Origin: Todiramphus chloris collaris
Lineage: Eukaryota; Chordata; Aves; Coraciiformes; Alcedinidae
Direction: 5' to 3'
Assembly: GCA_025345505.1 (NCBI GenBank)
Contig: JANVCC010000020.1
Coordinates: forward strand, 51,006,401 to 51,070,400
DNA length: 64,000 nucleotides
The position numbers were made by a program, and so were the translations under genes. Below are positions 22,531 through 34,510 of the stretch, in pieces. Position 1 is the stretch's first letter. The number at the start of each line of letters is the position of its first letter. The notes under the pieces were generated by a model. The model saw nothing but the letters and a program-made list of their open reading frames with translations, made no database searches and was not told where the DNA came from.

Positions 22531-25500
22531 TTTCCAGCACTATCTTTGAAGCATGAGTTGTGAAAGCCTTTGTTATCTTTTAGTGATTTTTTTCTTGTTG
22601 TAGAGTTATGCACAGATATTTGTTTGGCTTATGTATTCAGAGATCTTTTGATCCCCAAAGAAGTAAAAGTCTAAGGAGAAAACCAAGAAAGAACAATAAA
22701 AATGTTAATCAGTTGCTTTGTAAAAAGGTTGACGATTAAGCTAATGAGTTAGAGCGAATGAATTCATTTATGTGCTTTATGAAAGACCTTGTCTACTAGC
22801 ATTAATATTGTAATGTTCTATTAATATTATTAAGTATGTGGAGACGAAGAGGGAGGGTCTCGTGTTTATTCTAAAAGACAGTTGGCACAGAGAAGACCAT
22901 AGTTTTCCTTTTCTTCTGTATCAGAATAAGAGACATGGCTAGTTCCAGGAGGCTGTTCTCCACTGAACAGTTAATTATGTCATATTATTCAGAGTTCTGA
23001 CTATTTTTGTACTTAACAGTTTCCTTCCAGGAGCTTTGAAACTTCATTTTAAATAGTTCTATGGTTAGTGATGCTGAAGGCCCTCTTTTGTGTTGTCTAT
23101 CTCCAAGACCCTTCAGATTTTACTATCTAATGATAAGAAATACTCCACAGTGTGATATAGAGACATGGAAATCTCATTGTGGTAGATATCAGTGTGATTA
23201 GGTGCAGGAAGGACCATGCTGACAGCAGCAATCTAGCTGCTAGCAGTCTCAGTTTCTCTGATAAACAGGTAAGAGCTAAGTGGACAAGCTGAATAAAGGA
23301 TGGCCTGTCTCTAGATCTAAAGGGTCATTCTCCTCTATTTCTGGATGACATCTGACAGAAGTTCTAGAACGCTTGCTTTGGAAATTGATGTTAGGTAGAG
23401 CTGTGTCAGTCTCTTGCACTGTGTTCACTGATGCAGAGAAGCATGTGTATTCACACCAGAAAATAAGGAATTTGAAGTGGCAGGAAAAAAAATTATAGGA
23501 TGATTCTAGGTTTGGGAGGAAGAAGACTCCAAGAGCTGAATTCAGTTTGTCTCGTAGGTAAAATTCTGCTTGGTGGAGAAGGACTCTCTGTTCCCACTTG
23601 GATGCTCTTCAGGAGCTGATGACCCCTGCATCTGATGAAGGCAAGGTCCTGTTTAAAACAGGATCCTCGCAAATTCTCAGTTCTCACAAGTAGGAACCCA
23701 AGAATTCTTGGCCTCCCATAGACAATACTACTTATCCTACAGCCCAGGATAAGCCTCCTTAAAGAGGCTAACTGGAACTGCTGTCAACAAGGAGGGTCTT
23801 TTTGGACCTCCCAAACTCAGCACTCAGTGGAAGCTGAGATCCTGGCACAGAGATAAAATGGAGGATTTGGCCCATCAGCAGTATTTGGACACTGTGAAAA
23901 GTAGGGGCCTTTAAGCCAGCCTGTTCTGCCATGCTCGCAAAAAATTAGTGGGAGCAGGAATACTTGCTGAGTGCCTGAAGGCAATAGAAGGAGCTGCTTT
24001 CTCACACGGCAGTGTGACCATGTTCAAAATAAGATTAAAAATGGCTTTTTGGCATGCTGCTCCATTTCTTTTAAAATGGCTTTTTGGCATGCTGCTCCAT
24101 TTCTTTTAAGTCCAAACTTATGTTGTCCCCAAAAATTCCCTATAAAGTGAGGGCCTGGCCTAATTGAAATAGGTAGGAATTGCCCCAGTGACCTCAATAC
24201 ACCCAGGATTTTCATCTGCAGTGTTCAGTTTGTGTGATTATTCCCAAAACACAACATAAAACTGCCCAAGAAAGGGAAAATAATTTTGAAATCCCACTGG
24301 ATACATACAAGTAGAAATGTTCCTACTAAATCTTAGAAAAACTTCTCATCAGATTTTAAATGGCCTCAAACTTTTCTACCAGTAGGCTTTGTCTTGAGCC
24401 ATGGATCTATAGGCAGAACAGTAAATCTGTATGAGGCTTTGTGTGGATTTTCACAATCTGTGTCTGGAGTTCATAGCACATAAGATGCATAGTATGGATA
24501 AAGTATTTTTAAGATTAGAAAGTGTGTATAAATTGCCTGTAGACTGTTCAGCAAAAAAAAACCCCAAACCCAGCTATTCTGCTTGAAGGCACTGGTATTT
24601 TGAAAAAGCTTCTTGAAGTCTGCTGAGCTTATTGATAGCATCAGAAATGCATTTATCTTAAGCCTTTAATTGTATCATTTTAAAATTGCCTTTTTATTTG
24701 TTTTCTATAGACAAAGACAACATAGTTGGCCTTCAGGGATCTTCTGTCCTGGTCTGGTGTGGTTTACATCTGGACAGATACTAGCAAAAACAGTTTTCTA
24801 GATCTCATTTTAAAGCTTCACAGTCACATTAAGTACTGCTTGGGGAGCGACAGGATTTCAAAATAGCCCTAGCTGGTTTTAACCTAACAACAAATAAGGG
24901 CTTGCATGGGGAGATCTCTTCAGTGGCGATGCTGTGGTTAAGTACAGAGGAAGGATTTCCTTTTGCCTGAAGAGGAAACACCTTGTGTTGCCTTATGCTG
25001 ACAGCAACTGCGTGCTGAGCATCATGTGTAACAACTTGGCAGCTGTGTAGAATCGGAAGGCATAAAATGCAATGGGAGACCCCTGCATGAAGGCAGCAGT
25101 GGAAGTTCCTGGATGTAGGGTTGTTGTGAATAAGCTGATTTCATGAGCTGAAGAACTGGGATCCTCTATCATAATATTCTTGGTGATAGAAGATTATAGG
25201 TGGGCTGCTGAAAGGCATATGATTGTGATTTTTCACAACTGTGAATCTCATTTTGCTTTTTGTTGTTATTCTAGGAGAGTCTCCAGCTCTCCTCTATCTT
25301 AAGTTGCCCATTCCTGCTGTGTCAGAGGCTTCCATGTGGTTGAAGCCCAGCAATTTTCCTGTGTGCTGGGACTGAGGGGACTGGGAGCACCTGGTGGAAA
25401 TGCTGGTCTGAGTGAGGGTGGGACATCCCAGCGCATTGGTGAGCTGCTTGCAAGATCTGGATGTGCTGAATGGTGACCAAGCACGGCAGGAGAGGACAGG

Positions 25501-27014
25501 ATAATTCTTAATATGTGTGTATGTATGTATTTCAGTGTTCCTTCACTTTCTCCAGCCAATTGCTGGTTGCACTTAAAAGGACAAATGAACAGTAGTTCAC
25601 TTTTTTGGTAGGGTGTAAGAAGTGTGATTCTGCAAAGGCTAATTTATACTTTTGTCTTTATAAAGTCAGTGGTTGCAGAGGGCTGAGGGGAGGGTAAGGG
25701 GTCTCACATCTACCTTAAAAGCATACATGGAAACATCTACTTACTTCTCTCTAATGCCTTGTTCTTAGGAAGTTGTGATGCAATAAAATAAATCCATAGA
25801 GACCTGGAGCTTGGCATGTATGGCTTGTTTCTGTAGGGGGACATTTCATGAATAAAAGAACCAAGAAACAGTATTTATCTTAGAAATACTAAATCCTGCA
25901 GAATTTCCAGAGCATGGATGTACTACAATATAAAGGCACTTCCAGATGTGAGGATATTTTCCTTTGGTTGCTGTTTTAAGCGAAGGTATAGCATGTTCTC
26001 TCTTTACTCCTTACCCACCAGGGCATGCTGGTAGTGCTACTCACATCAGACACCATTAGTGCTTAGGGAGAAAGGATGCCGAAGGAGAGAAATGAAGGTC
26101 AGCGATCCGGAATACAGAGGAAAAGTACCTAATCAGAAATAGCAGCTTTCATCAGCCACAGACAATAGAAATTAAACTGACTTCAACTATTCAGGCATCA
26201 TGGGAGCCAAATCAACAGACCTAAGGTAAAAATACAGTCATGACAACTATTTAAATGATTTTTTAAAGTTGCTTATGCTTGAGTCTTTTCTAGACCATAA
26301 AAGGGAGAGGTTGGTTTGCTGCCTTAGGATAAACCCCACACATGTTTTTGCCTCTGTCCTCCATGCTTCATATAGTGGTTTCTTTACAGTATGTGGTACA
26401 TAAGCTGTTTTTCGTTCTCAGTGCCAGGGCATGAGCAGGCTGACTGACCCTGCTTATCAAAAACAGTTTCAAGTATAGCCTGTAATTGCCGTACCAAGTA
26501 CTCTCCTTCACCCCTCTACTCACAGTCTTTGTGGACTCATAGTAAGATGGCAAAGAGCATCAGTCCTGAGACACAGTTGGAAGAAGAAGCTTTCCTTGCA
26601 TCCCCACTGTGTTTCCAAGACTGGCACTATTCAGCGTGCTATGTTCACTGACCAAATGCTTATACGGATTTGATGTGAATCAGGCACAGCTCAACGTGAT
26701 GCCTTTCTGGTGAATTAGCTGGGGCACACAGGATGGCCTTTGCAAGATCTGTAATTTCTGCGTCACCCTTCTGCCAGTTTTGGGGGGGATGGATGATCTT
26801 AGATCTGGCATAAACCCTGATGATGTTTTGAACAAATATGAACTGACAGAGTGAGTTCATACCAGGTCAGTATTTCACGGCATTTCTGAGCTGGCATTAG
26901 GAGCTTTAAAAATCACTGAAGTGCAACATGAGATATTTAAAAGTTGTGGTTCCTACCAGCTCCTGGCAGTCAATTTTGTCCCCATTTTACAAGCAGAACT
27001 CCACAACAGAGCAG
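22531..27014. other. Intergenic, no gene seen
   Basis: AT-rich non-coding sequence. It holds an exact 35-bp tandem duplication (24038-24107). The last 50 bp before the LTR contain TCCCCATTTTACAAGCAGA, which resembles the reverse complement of a MIR-type SINE core. Nothing else recognised. Confidence 0.7.
24038..24107 (+). repeat. Exact 35-bp tandem duplication
   Basis: Two identical adjacent units, 24038-24072 and 24073-24107. Each begins AAAATGGCTTTTTGGCATG and ends CCATTTCTTTT. It has the same unit length as the duplication at 16746 but an unrelated sequence. Confidence 0.95.
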
Positions 27015-27475
27015 TGTCCTGGGTTTGGGTTAATTACCACAAATAGCTGCTGGCCCAAGCATTTGGGAGGGGCTGCATCTGAGAGGGGTCACAGCTGGCA
27101 TAAATAACAGAACCAAGGGGATACTGAGTCATGCCCCTATATAAGGGGAGGTCTGGTTTGGGGTCAGGGTGTCTGTTTTCAACTTGCTTTGGTGCTGTTG
27201 GAGCAGGGAGAGTTGGTGTTTTAGGTACAGCCTTCCCAGCTTCTATTACTGCTTTGTATATAATTTCATCAGTACTATCACTAGTACTGTCATTTCTCTC
27301 TTTGGGCTGTTTTATTAAACTGTCCTTACCTCAACCCCTGGAGTCTCTCACCTTTTTTCTTCCTCCTGATTTTCCTTCCCATCCTATGGGAGGTAGGGTG
27401 GAGGGGACAGGGAGGGGAAGCAGTAGGTGAGTGGCTGTGTGGTGTTTAGCTGCCAGCAGAGGTTAAACCACAACA
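27015..27475 (+). mobile_element. Solo LTR of an avian endogenous retrovirus, ERVL-type
   Basis: The 461-bp element starts TGTCCTGGGTTTGGG and ends GGTTAAACCACAACA, the termini of a common avian LTR family. The exact 5-bp direct repeat AGCAG flanks it (27010-27014 and 27476-27480), and 5-bp duplications fit ERVL rather than ERVK (6 bp). A TATA box (TATATAA, 27138-27144) and an ATTAAA poly(A) signal (27314-27319) sit in the expected order, so the sense strand is +. No gag, pol or env remains; recombination between two LTRs would leave such a remnant. Its open frame at 27131-27430 is incidental. The intact target duplication and termini suggest moderate age. Confidence 0.88.
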
Positions 27476-29549
27476 AGCAGTCATAGTGATGATGGGTTTC
27501 ATTAGCTGTGGGGTACTGGAAAAAGGCAGAGACTTAAAACTGAAAACTGGAGCTCTAAAAATGAGTTGCAGAACAATCAGTAAAATTAGCTGAAAGATAT
27601 TGTGTTGTTCCGATCCCTTCCTAGTAATGTAGTCTGCCCTGGCAGGCTTGTTGTCACTGGTTGAAGGTTTATATTCATGTAATGAAATAGGACTCCCAGT
27701 GTTAGTGGGGCTGAGAGCAAACACCTACCGCTTCCCACCTAGGAAAGCTGGCATTCAGCACTTTTCTGCTTTTCTAAAAGGAAGGAGATTTTCTTTTCAG
27801 CACTGCCAAAAGAGTGAAATAAATTAACTAAAACTTGGAATGAAGTGTGAGTGTGACTTATCTGGGAGACAGGCTTACAGAATGAAACTTAAAAATATGC
27901 AACACAGGAAGGAACTAGTGTGTTAAGTTGCAGTAGAACTGATGAGTTTGTAAGGACACTCTATCCATAATTTCAATGAACCGGGACATACAGGTAGGAG
28001 AGAGAACGATATACATAGAAAAAGCAATATTCGTATAGTCAGGCTGAGATTAGGACCATTCAAAGGAAGAGGGGAGAAAAAAAAAAAGTCATCTAAGTTA
28101 AGGGAAAATAAATCTCCTGTCCTTGGTTTCTGCTATTTGTCATGCTGCTCCAGGGACTGTGTAGATGATGTGCTTTTGCCGAGCTCCTGTTAAGACACCA
28201 AAGTTAGAGAAATTAATTACGCCAGTAGGCTAGAATGAGGTCTTTCAAAGGTCATTAGGAGAACTGGTTTCTCATCAATACATTACTTGATTGGAGGAAA
28301 AGACCAAAAATTGCAGGGCTTTGATTGCTGAGGGAGAAGCTTTTAACTGATTCCTGCTGTTCTGTCATTTTATGCTAACCCCGAATGGCCCCGTTAAATT
28401 GATGTCTTGTTTCCCATTCACTGTCCACAAATCACTCTTCTCCTGTTAATAGAGGAAACATTTGCAAATGATAGTAATTGGAGTGGTTAAACAGTAAATC
28501 TTAAAGCCAGTAAAGAACTCAAAAGAATTTACTTGGTGATCAAAGTGGTTTTGGTTTTCGGTGCATTTTTTTGTGTTTTGTTTTTTGGGCTTTTTTTCTC
28601 CCAACATTTCATAATACTCAGTTGTGAACTTTAGTAAAAAATATGGAACTTTAAGAGAATCTTTGCACAAATACTGTTCCCAAACAATGCAATGTGAGTC
28701 AATTTGATTTCTGTGTGATAGCTCATTTCTTTCAGCTAATGGGAAGATAAAACAAAGGCTAGGAGTGATACAGCTGTTCAGGCAATGGGGTGTGATTGCT
28801 GACACCATATGACACCGAGTGTTGCTGCTGTGGGTTAGGTCAGCCATGAAAACTGCACAACAGTTCTGTTTTCTCAGGACAGCAACCCTACAAGAGTGCC
28901 TGGAGCCTTAGAGCTCTTTGGGCTCTAGAGGAGCTGGCGGCTGAGTCCCAGAAAGGTTTTCCTTCACTTTGATGGATGTCTGAACTTACACAATCTTACA
29001 GATTTGTGCATACATAGTCTTCCATCCAGAACTGAATTATGCCGTGGGTCCTTCTATTGACAGCATTTTGCTAAAGTCCACTTTTACTGTCAGATTAAAC
29101 TAAAAGATGCTGACTGTGCACTGAGGTGATATGTGGTCCCCTTTTATACCTGCTCTGCTTCAGAGTTCCCCTGGCAGCAGAGGAAAGAGTAGGTAACTGT
29201 ACAGTGAATTGAAACCAAGACAAGGTAGCACAGGAATACCCCAATAATGGTCTCACATGGACAAAACGGGAGAGGACAGTGAGTGAGCACATTGTAAGAT
29301 ATGGTGTTTGTTGTAAGCAAAAAAAAACCCAAATCAAAATTAACCCTTCTTCTCCGGGCCTTCAAACAATATTGTCCCCATCACTCCTCTGTATGTGTTC
29401 CCTCACAGCAAAAATGGGAGGATGACATTGAAAGCCTCTGCAAAGTGCTCTGATATCTGCTGATCAAAACCACTCTATAAGCAGGAGGTATTAGGACAAG
29501 CACAGTAAAACCCCAATTTCCTTAGCAGCTGAGATTGCTGGAGCACTCT

Positions 29550-29573
29550 GATATTGGAAATATTTCCAATATC
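29550..29573. repeat. Perfect 24-bp palindrome
   Basis: GATATTGGAAAT is followed directly by its exact reverse complement, with no spacer. It could bind a dimeric factor or form a cruciform; no known site is assigned. Confidence 0.9.
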
Positions 29574-30704
29574 CTTAAATGTCACTAAACTGAGAAAAGT
29601 AGCATTACTGAAAATCAGGATGAAAGTAGCTTCAGATGTAAATCCTTTCTAAAATCTTTGTAATTCTCAACTGCTTTAGTTCTAATACATCTTCCCATAA
29701 AATGAACTTCTAGCTATAAAGTAAATATAAATGCAAAATATCCCCAAAGCAAGCATGTTACTGGCTTTTAAAACAAGTCTATTTAAATAATGTGAAAATG
29801 TATTAAGGAAACAGAATCTATTCCACTATATGTTTAAAGATGAATTAATGCAAATATCACAGGTTTATCCTGTGTTACTCCCTGGAGAGGAGTCACTGGG
29901 GAAGCAATTTGTATCTTGTTAGTTAAAATGGGGAGCTTTGAAGTTAGTGAGTTGTCTGTCTCTGCAAGTAACCTATTTAATCTCGAGGAAAAGTGTCAGA
30001 TCTAAGTTGGAGCAAGCTGTGTGTCTGTCCATTATTTAAAGCTCTGCCAAGAAGAGGTCTTCAGCATGCCACCAACCAGCAGTACAAGGGACAATGGAAA
30101 CAGCACTAAGAATTTCTTGAAGAAATTTTTTGTTAACTATTAACAATGGACATGCAGCCCTGAAGAGTGAGTGTCATGAGAAGGAACTGTATTATGACTT
30201 TTCTTTTTTTCTTCTTTTAAATTTATTACTACCAGACAAAGGGCTCTCATCAACTGCTTTTTGGTTATAGTAGGTGAGGATGATTTCTGTGAGGACTGAT
30301 TCCTGGGAAGGCTATCAAAACTGGGGGTTTTTTCCCCCAAAGACAGTCATCATAGTTTTAGGGATGTTTACACACTCCTGCTCCTTTGGCTGTGTTTATG
30401 AAATTGCTTCTGGAGCTGTGCTTTAGCCAGATTAGGTAAATGATCTAGAATTAAATTAATTTCAGCTTGGAATATTTTACTGATTTCATGTATAGGATGA
30501 CCCCATGATGAGTTTATTGCACAACTGCGTAGCCAATGTGTTGTGATTGTTTACGTGATGGAAGCAGGTACCTCTTGCAGGATGTTTCCCTGCACAAAAA
30601 AAAATTAACAGACGTTGTCTAAAACTCTAGAGACAGCAAGTTCAGAGCAGATTCTGTACCTTCATACCAGAACTGCTTTTCAGAAGCTGATTCTTCTACT
30701 TTCT

Positions 30705-30760
30705 GATTACAAATCAGATCCTCATCTATCAATCAGCACAGCTCCACTGAGCTGGTGCTA
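30705..30760. repeat. Possible ancient amniote repeat fragment
   Basis: CAGATCCTCATCT, then AATCAGCACAGCTCCACTGA, resembles one arm of a palindromic repeat that I recall as common in turtle and crocodile genomes (GATCCTCAGCTGGTGTAAAT, then CAGCACAGCTCCATTGA). Family name not assigned. Confidence 0.35.
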
Positions 30761-31224
30761 TGCATGAGCTCTACACAGTGTCAGCTTTTAGCCTGAAGAT
30801 ACCAGCCTTGGGGTATCACCTGCAAAGAAATTCTCTGCAATGTGAATGGCCTATAAAGCAATTCTGGGAGGTTAGTTTGCATCTGAAGATAGCTCAAAAC
30901 AGTAGCTATTGGGGGATATAAACTGGTTGCTGCAATTGGCTTAGCACTGAAATCTACTGATGCAAAATTCATAATCAACATGAATTAATTTCCTCCCGAT
31001 CATTTCTTACAAAAACTTCAGCTTCTCCCCCACTTCCCCTAATGACTTCTATTTGACAGCTATGCATTTGCAAAGCAAACTGCAGTAGCAGAGTAGACGT
31101 TAGCATCTTGAAACAGCATTAGAAAACTATGAATTGTATTGTCTTTGAAACTTTAAAGTTTCTCACAGTTTATACTGAATTAAACTTACATGTTTTTATG
31201 GACTAAATTTTTGAGCATGTTTCA

Positions 31225-31300
31225 TCTCGTTATCATCCATATTTGAGGGAGAAACATTAGCCCTATTTTACAGATGGAAAAATGAGACACAGGACACCAG
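31225..31300 (-). repeat. Probable MIR/CORE-SINE fragment
   Basis: CCCTATTTTACAGATGGAAA, then AATGAGACACAGG, closely follows the reverse complement of the MIR 3' region (CCCATTTTACAGATGAGGAA, then ACTGAGGCACAG). MIR-like SINEs survive in birds as rare ancient copies. Confidence 0.5.
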
Positions 31301-34300
31301 AGACAGTTCTGGAAATGACTCTGCTATGTAGCATTGTCTTACAAGAAGGCACTCTCCTATCTTCTTATGTTAAATGGATCAGCTGCAAGATCTCAAATTG
31401 GTTTTCCTGGTGTGTCTTAGAATTTAGGTCAAGTCCTCACTGGAGACCAAGCAGTGTGTGAAATGTGCAGTGTTTCTCTTGGTTTGTACCAGCGTCTCTG
31501 CAGGAGAGAAGAGTAGGGTGTTTCTGTTTCAGAAGATGTCATTCCTTTTCCTCCTCTTAAGGGTGAGCAGAGGGCTGTAGCTGGCTTAATGGCCTCTACA
31601 AATGCACTATAAAGTCAGTTTTTGTAATGACCTGAAATGTATATCTTTGCTTATGGAACAGGAGCTGGTAGCCATTTTAATGACTAGCATGTACAGTAAA
31701 TACTGTACTGAGCTGAATTGTTTCCTTAGATAGTACATGTATGCTGGTGAAGTCAAGGAGAACTGGGCTGGTATCCAAGGATAGAAGCTGGTTGCTTGTC
31801 TAGTTAGGCTACATTGAAAACATTAAGAGTGAGATGTGAGAAGAATAAATAAGCCTGTTTACCATGCGGAAGAGAGCTGTCTTAAAGAGAGTTAGCTACA
31901 AAATGACTAGTTAAGGGCTGCAGTCTATTGCCCCTTCCAAAGCTGCATGCTCACACTTTTTCTTCCTATATTGACCGAGGAGCGAGCCCTAGAATATACC
32001 TTAAAAGAACAACTCTGCAGTAAGATCTAGTCCACTCTACTCTTTTGAAAAGGTCCCTTTTGTGTGAGGAGCCAAAAGCATAGATGTTGATATCTGTGTG
32101 AAAAATTAGAGTAAGGAGAAGAAGAAAAAAAAAAATCTGTAAAAATATTCTATAGATGAAAAGAACTAGGATGAAATAGTTCATAATGTTTGCTGGAGAA
32201 ATTTCTAAAACAAGTCAGAAGGAAATGAGGTAAAAAGATGTTTTACTGATACAGATTTCTTTTGTTTTGTTTTTTTCTTAAAGCCTGCCTTGCTGTATAA
32301 GCTTATCTAAGTAGTGTAGTAGAGCATCAGGGCTCTGAACTCTGACTTTGGTTTGGCTTCTCTGGTACCATTAAGCTTTCAGCACTATCACAGGAAGATT
32401 AGCTAGATTCTCCATTGAATTCTGGCAAGCTAAAAGGAAATCTCACACCTGTCTGTGAAACCTGCAAGGATAGGGACAGGAAAGCAAGAGACTCCAGCGG
32501 TTCCATGCTTCTGTGCAGGATGTGAGCAAAAATGAGGGCTGTGACTTCTAAGGCTGCTTGCAATGAATCAATGCAGAGGAAGATCACCAGAAAAAAAAAG
32601 CATTAGAGGTGAGGAAGATACAAAATATCATACAGAATCTTACACTTCAGAAATAGGGTATCAGATGTGAAGTGAGATCTGGGCTTCAGGACTGAAAATG
32701 GTCTATAAAGCCATGGATCATGGGATCTAATACAAACTGTCACTAGTGACTGAAGGCTGATTCAGGTTTAGAAATCTGTGCAGCATTAATCTTGTAGCTG
32801 CAGTTTACCCTTTAATAGTTAGAGAGCTGTTAGGTTAATAGTATAAACCAGGCACTGTTCAGACTGGGTGGGAAAAGAGCTCACTTGTCTAAAAGAGAAC
32901 CTTCCAAGAGTGAGCTTATAGTAAGTGTGAAGGGAAGAAAAGAGCATGGTACAGGGCACCAGCTGGGTAGAAGGCCTTGTTAGCCAAAGCAGCATCTTCT
33001 GTAAGGCCTTCACAGCAGAGTTAAAAATACATCAGGTCTAAGACCTTAGTAAGTGGTTTCCAAAGAGGACATGTGGCAAAAACGCTCAACAGAGCAAGCA
33101 GATCCTGCTGGCCCAAGTGGCTGAAAGCCAGGAGCAGGGAAAGTGTGGGTCTGCACTTCTGCTGGAAAATTCTACATAAAGGAGCAGTGTGAAAGAGAAC
33201 GTGTAAATCATGAAACAGAATTGTTTAATGTTTCTCTGGATTTAAAGCTAATCACAAGCTAAGTTTACCCTCATGATTCCTTTTCCCACCCTACATCTCC
33301 AGGATCTTCTAATTTATAGCCTAGCAGATTCCCATACTTTTCATGAGCATGATGTACATGAATGGAGCAATCTAATATTTCAGTGGCTCCAGAAGCCTGG
33401 CAGTGTTTTTGCATTGCTTCTCATTCTAATAAATCAAAGAACTATGGACTGCATACCAAGTAAAAGTCCTACAGTGGGGAACGGTGGCTGTTTATGCATT
33501 TTTACAGCTGTGAATCTCCTGGATGACATTCCCGCTGACTGGAGTGCCTTGCAGCAGTTATATAACTGCAAGTAAAAACTTCACTAGTTTGCCAAATTAC
33601 TGATCCAAAGGGCTTGCTTGCTAAAGGACTGGAGGGAAGAAACTGGAAGGGAGACATAAAGGCCAGAGGCTGTATAAACTGTTGGGCTGTGATCAGCATT
33701 TTGATCATTTCAGGAATTTGTCAAAGGGGAGAGGGGTAAAGCTGTGTGGTGAGAGATGAGTGAGTAATTAACCACATATAATTTAGTCAATGAATTTTGC
33801 TGATTGGGGATTATCTACAAATGGTGTGTGTCAGATGTTATTCAGCAGCTTTTTTCAGTGACCAATTTTTGAGTTGTACCTTTATCCTGCAGAGTTCATT
33901 TGAGTATGTGATAATTAAATAATGAGAGGGAAATGAGAGTATTAGCACACCAAAAAGTAATCACCTAAATGGTGCATGTATATGCTCATTGACTTCTTAA
34001 GGTGTGAGACAGGGAAATGTGTTTGATTTGATCTTTCATCACTGTCTAGTCTCTGAAGAGGTCACTTTAAATGTCGAGAGCAATGAAATTTGAGACATTT
34101 GGAGTGAATTACCTAGTCCTATCATTGTGGGATAGACTCATTTTTTTGGGGATCTTAATGCCTATCTGCCTGAGAATGATTATGTGTATGAAACACTCAT
34201 CTGCAAATCTTGCAAGGACAACTGTACCTATTTCTTTCATTTATTTACTACTTCCACTTCCCTCCCATCCTTTCATTGAATTGCTCTGCTCCTCCTAGAT

Positions 34301-34449
34301 TGCATTAGAGCTTACTCAAAAAGGGCAGTTTCCTGTAAAATATTTGCAACAGAGCCTAAACATCATTCTCAAACTTAATAAAAAACTTTATTATTCATTT
34401 CCAAGGCTCTGAGGAAGATGTTGATATTCTTTAAACTCCCCTTATTGTG

Positions 34450-34510
34450 TAACCTTTGGCAGATCAGTTACTTAGAGAAGTTTTGTTATCCCCATCTTAC
34501 AGCTAAAGCC
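34450..34510 (+). repeat. Possible MIR-like fragment
   Basis: TGTGTAACCTTTGGCAGATC, then AGTTACTTA, resembles the MIR segment TGTGTGACCTTGGGCAAGTC, then ACTTAACC. The following CCCCATCTTACAG matches the opposite orientation, so the copy is either rearranged or partly a chance match. Confidence 0.35.

Noticed and set aside
27131-27430. 99-codon open frame considered as a small gene
   Set aside because: Lies wholly within the solo LTR.
28446-28847. 133-codon open frame on the - strand
   Set aside because: Low-information Lys/Asn/Cys composition from AT-rich DNA; no homology recognised.
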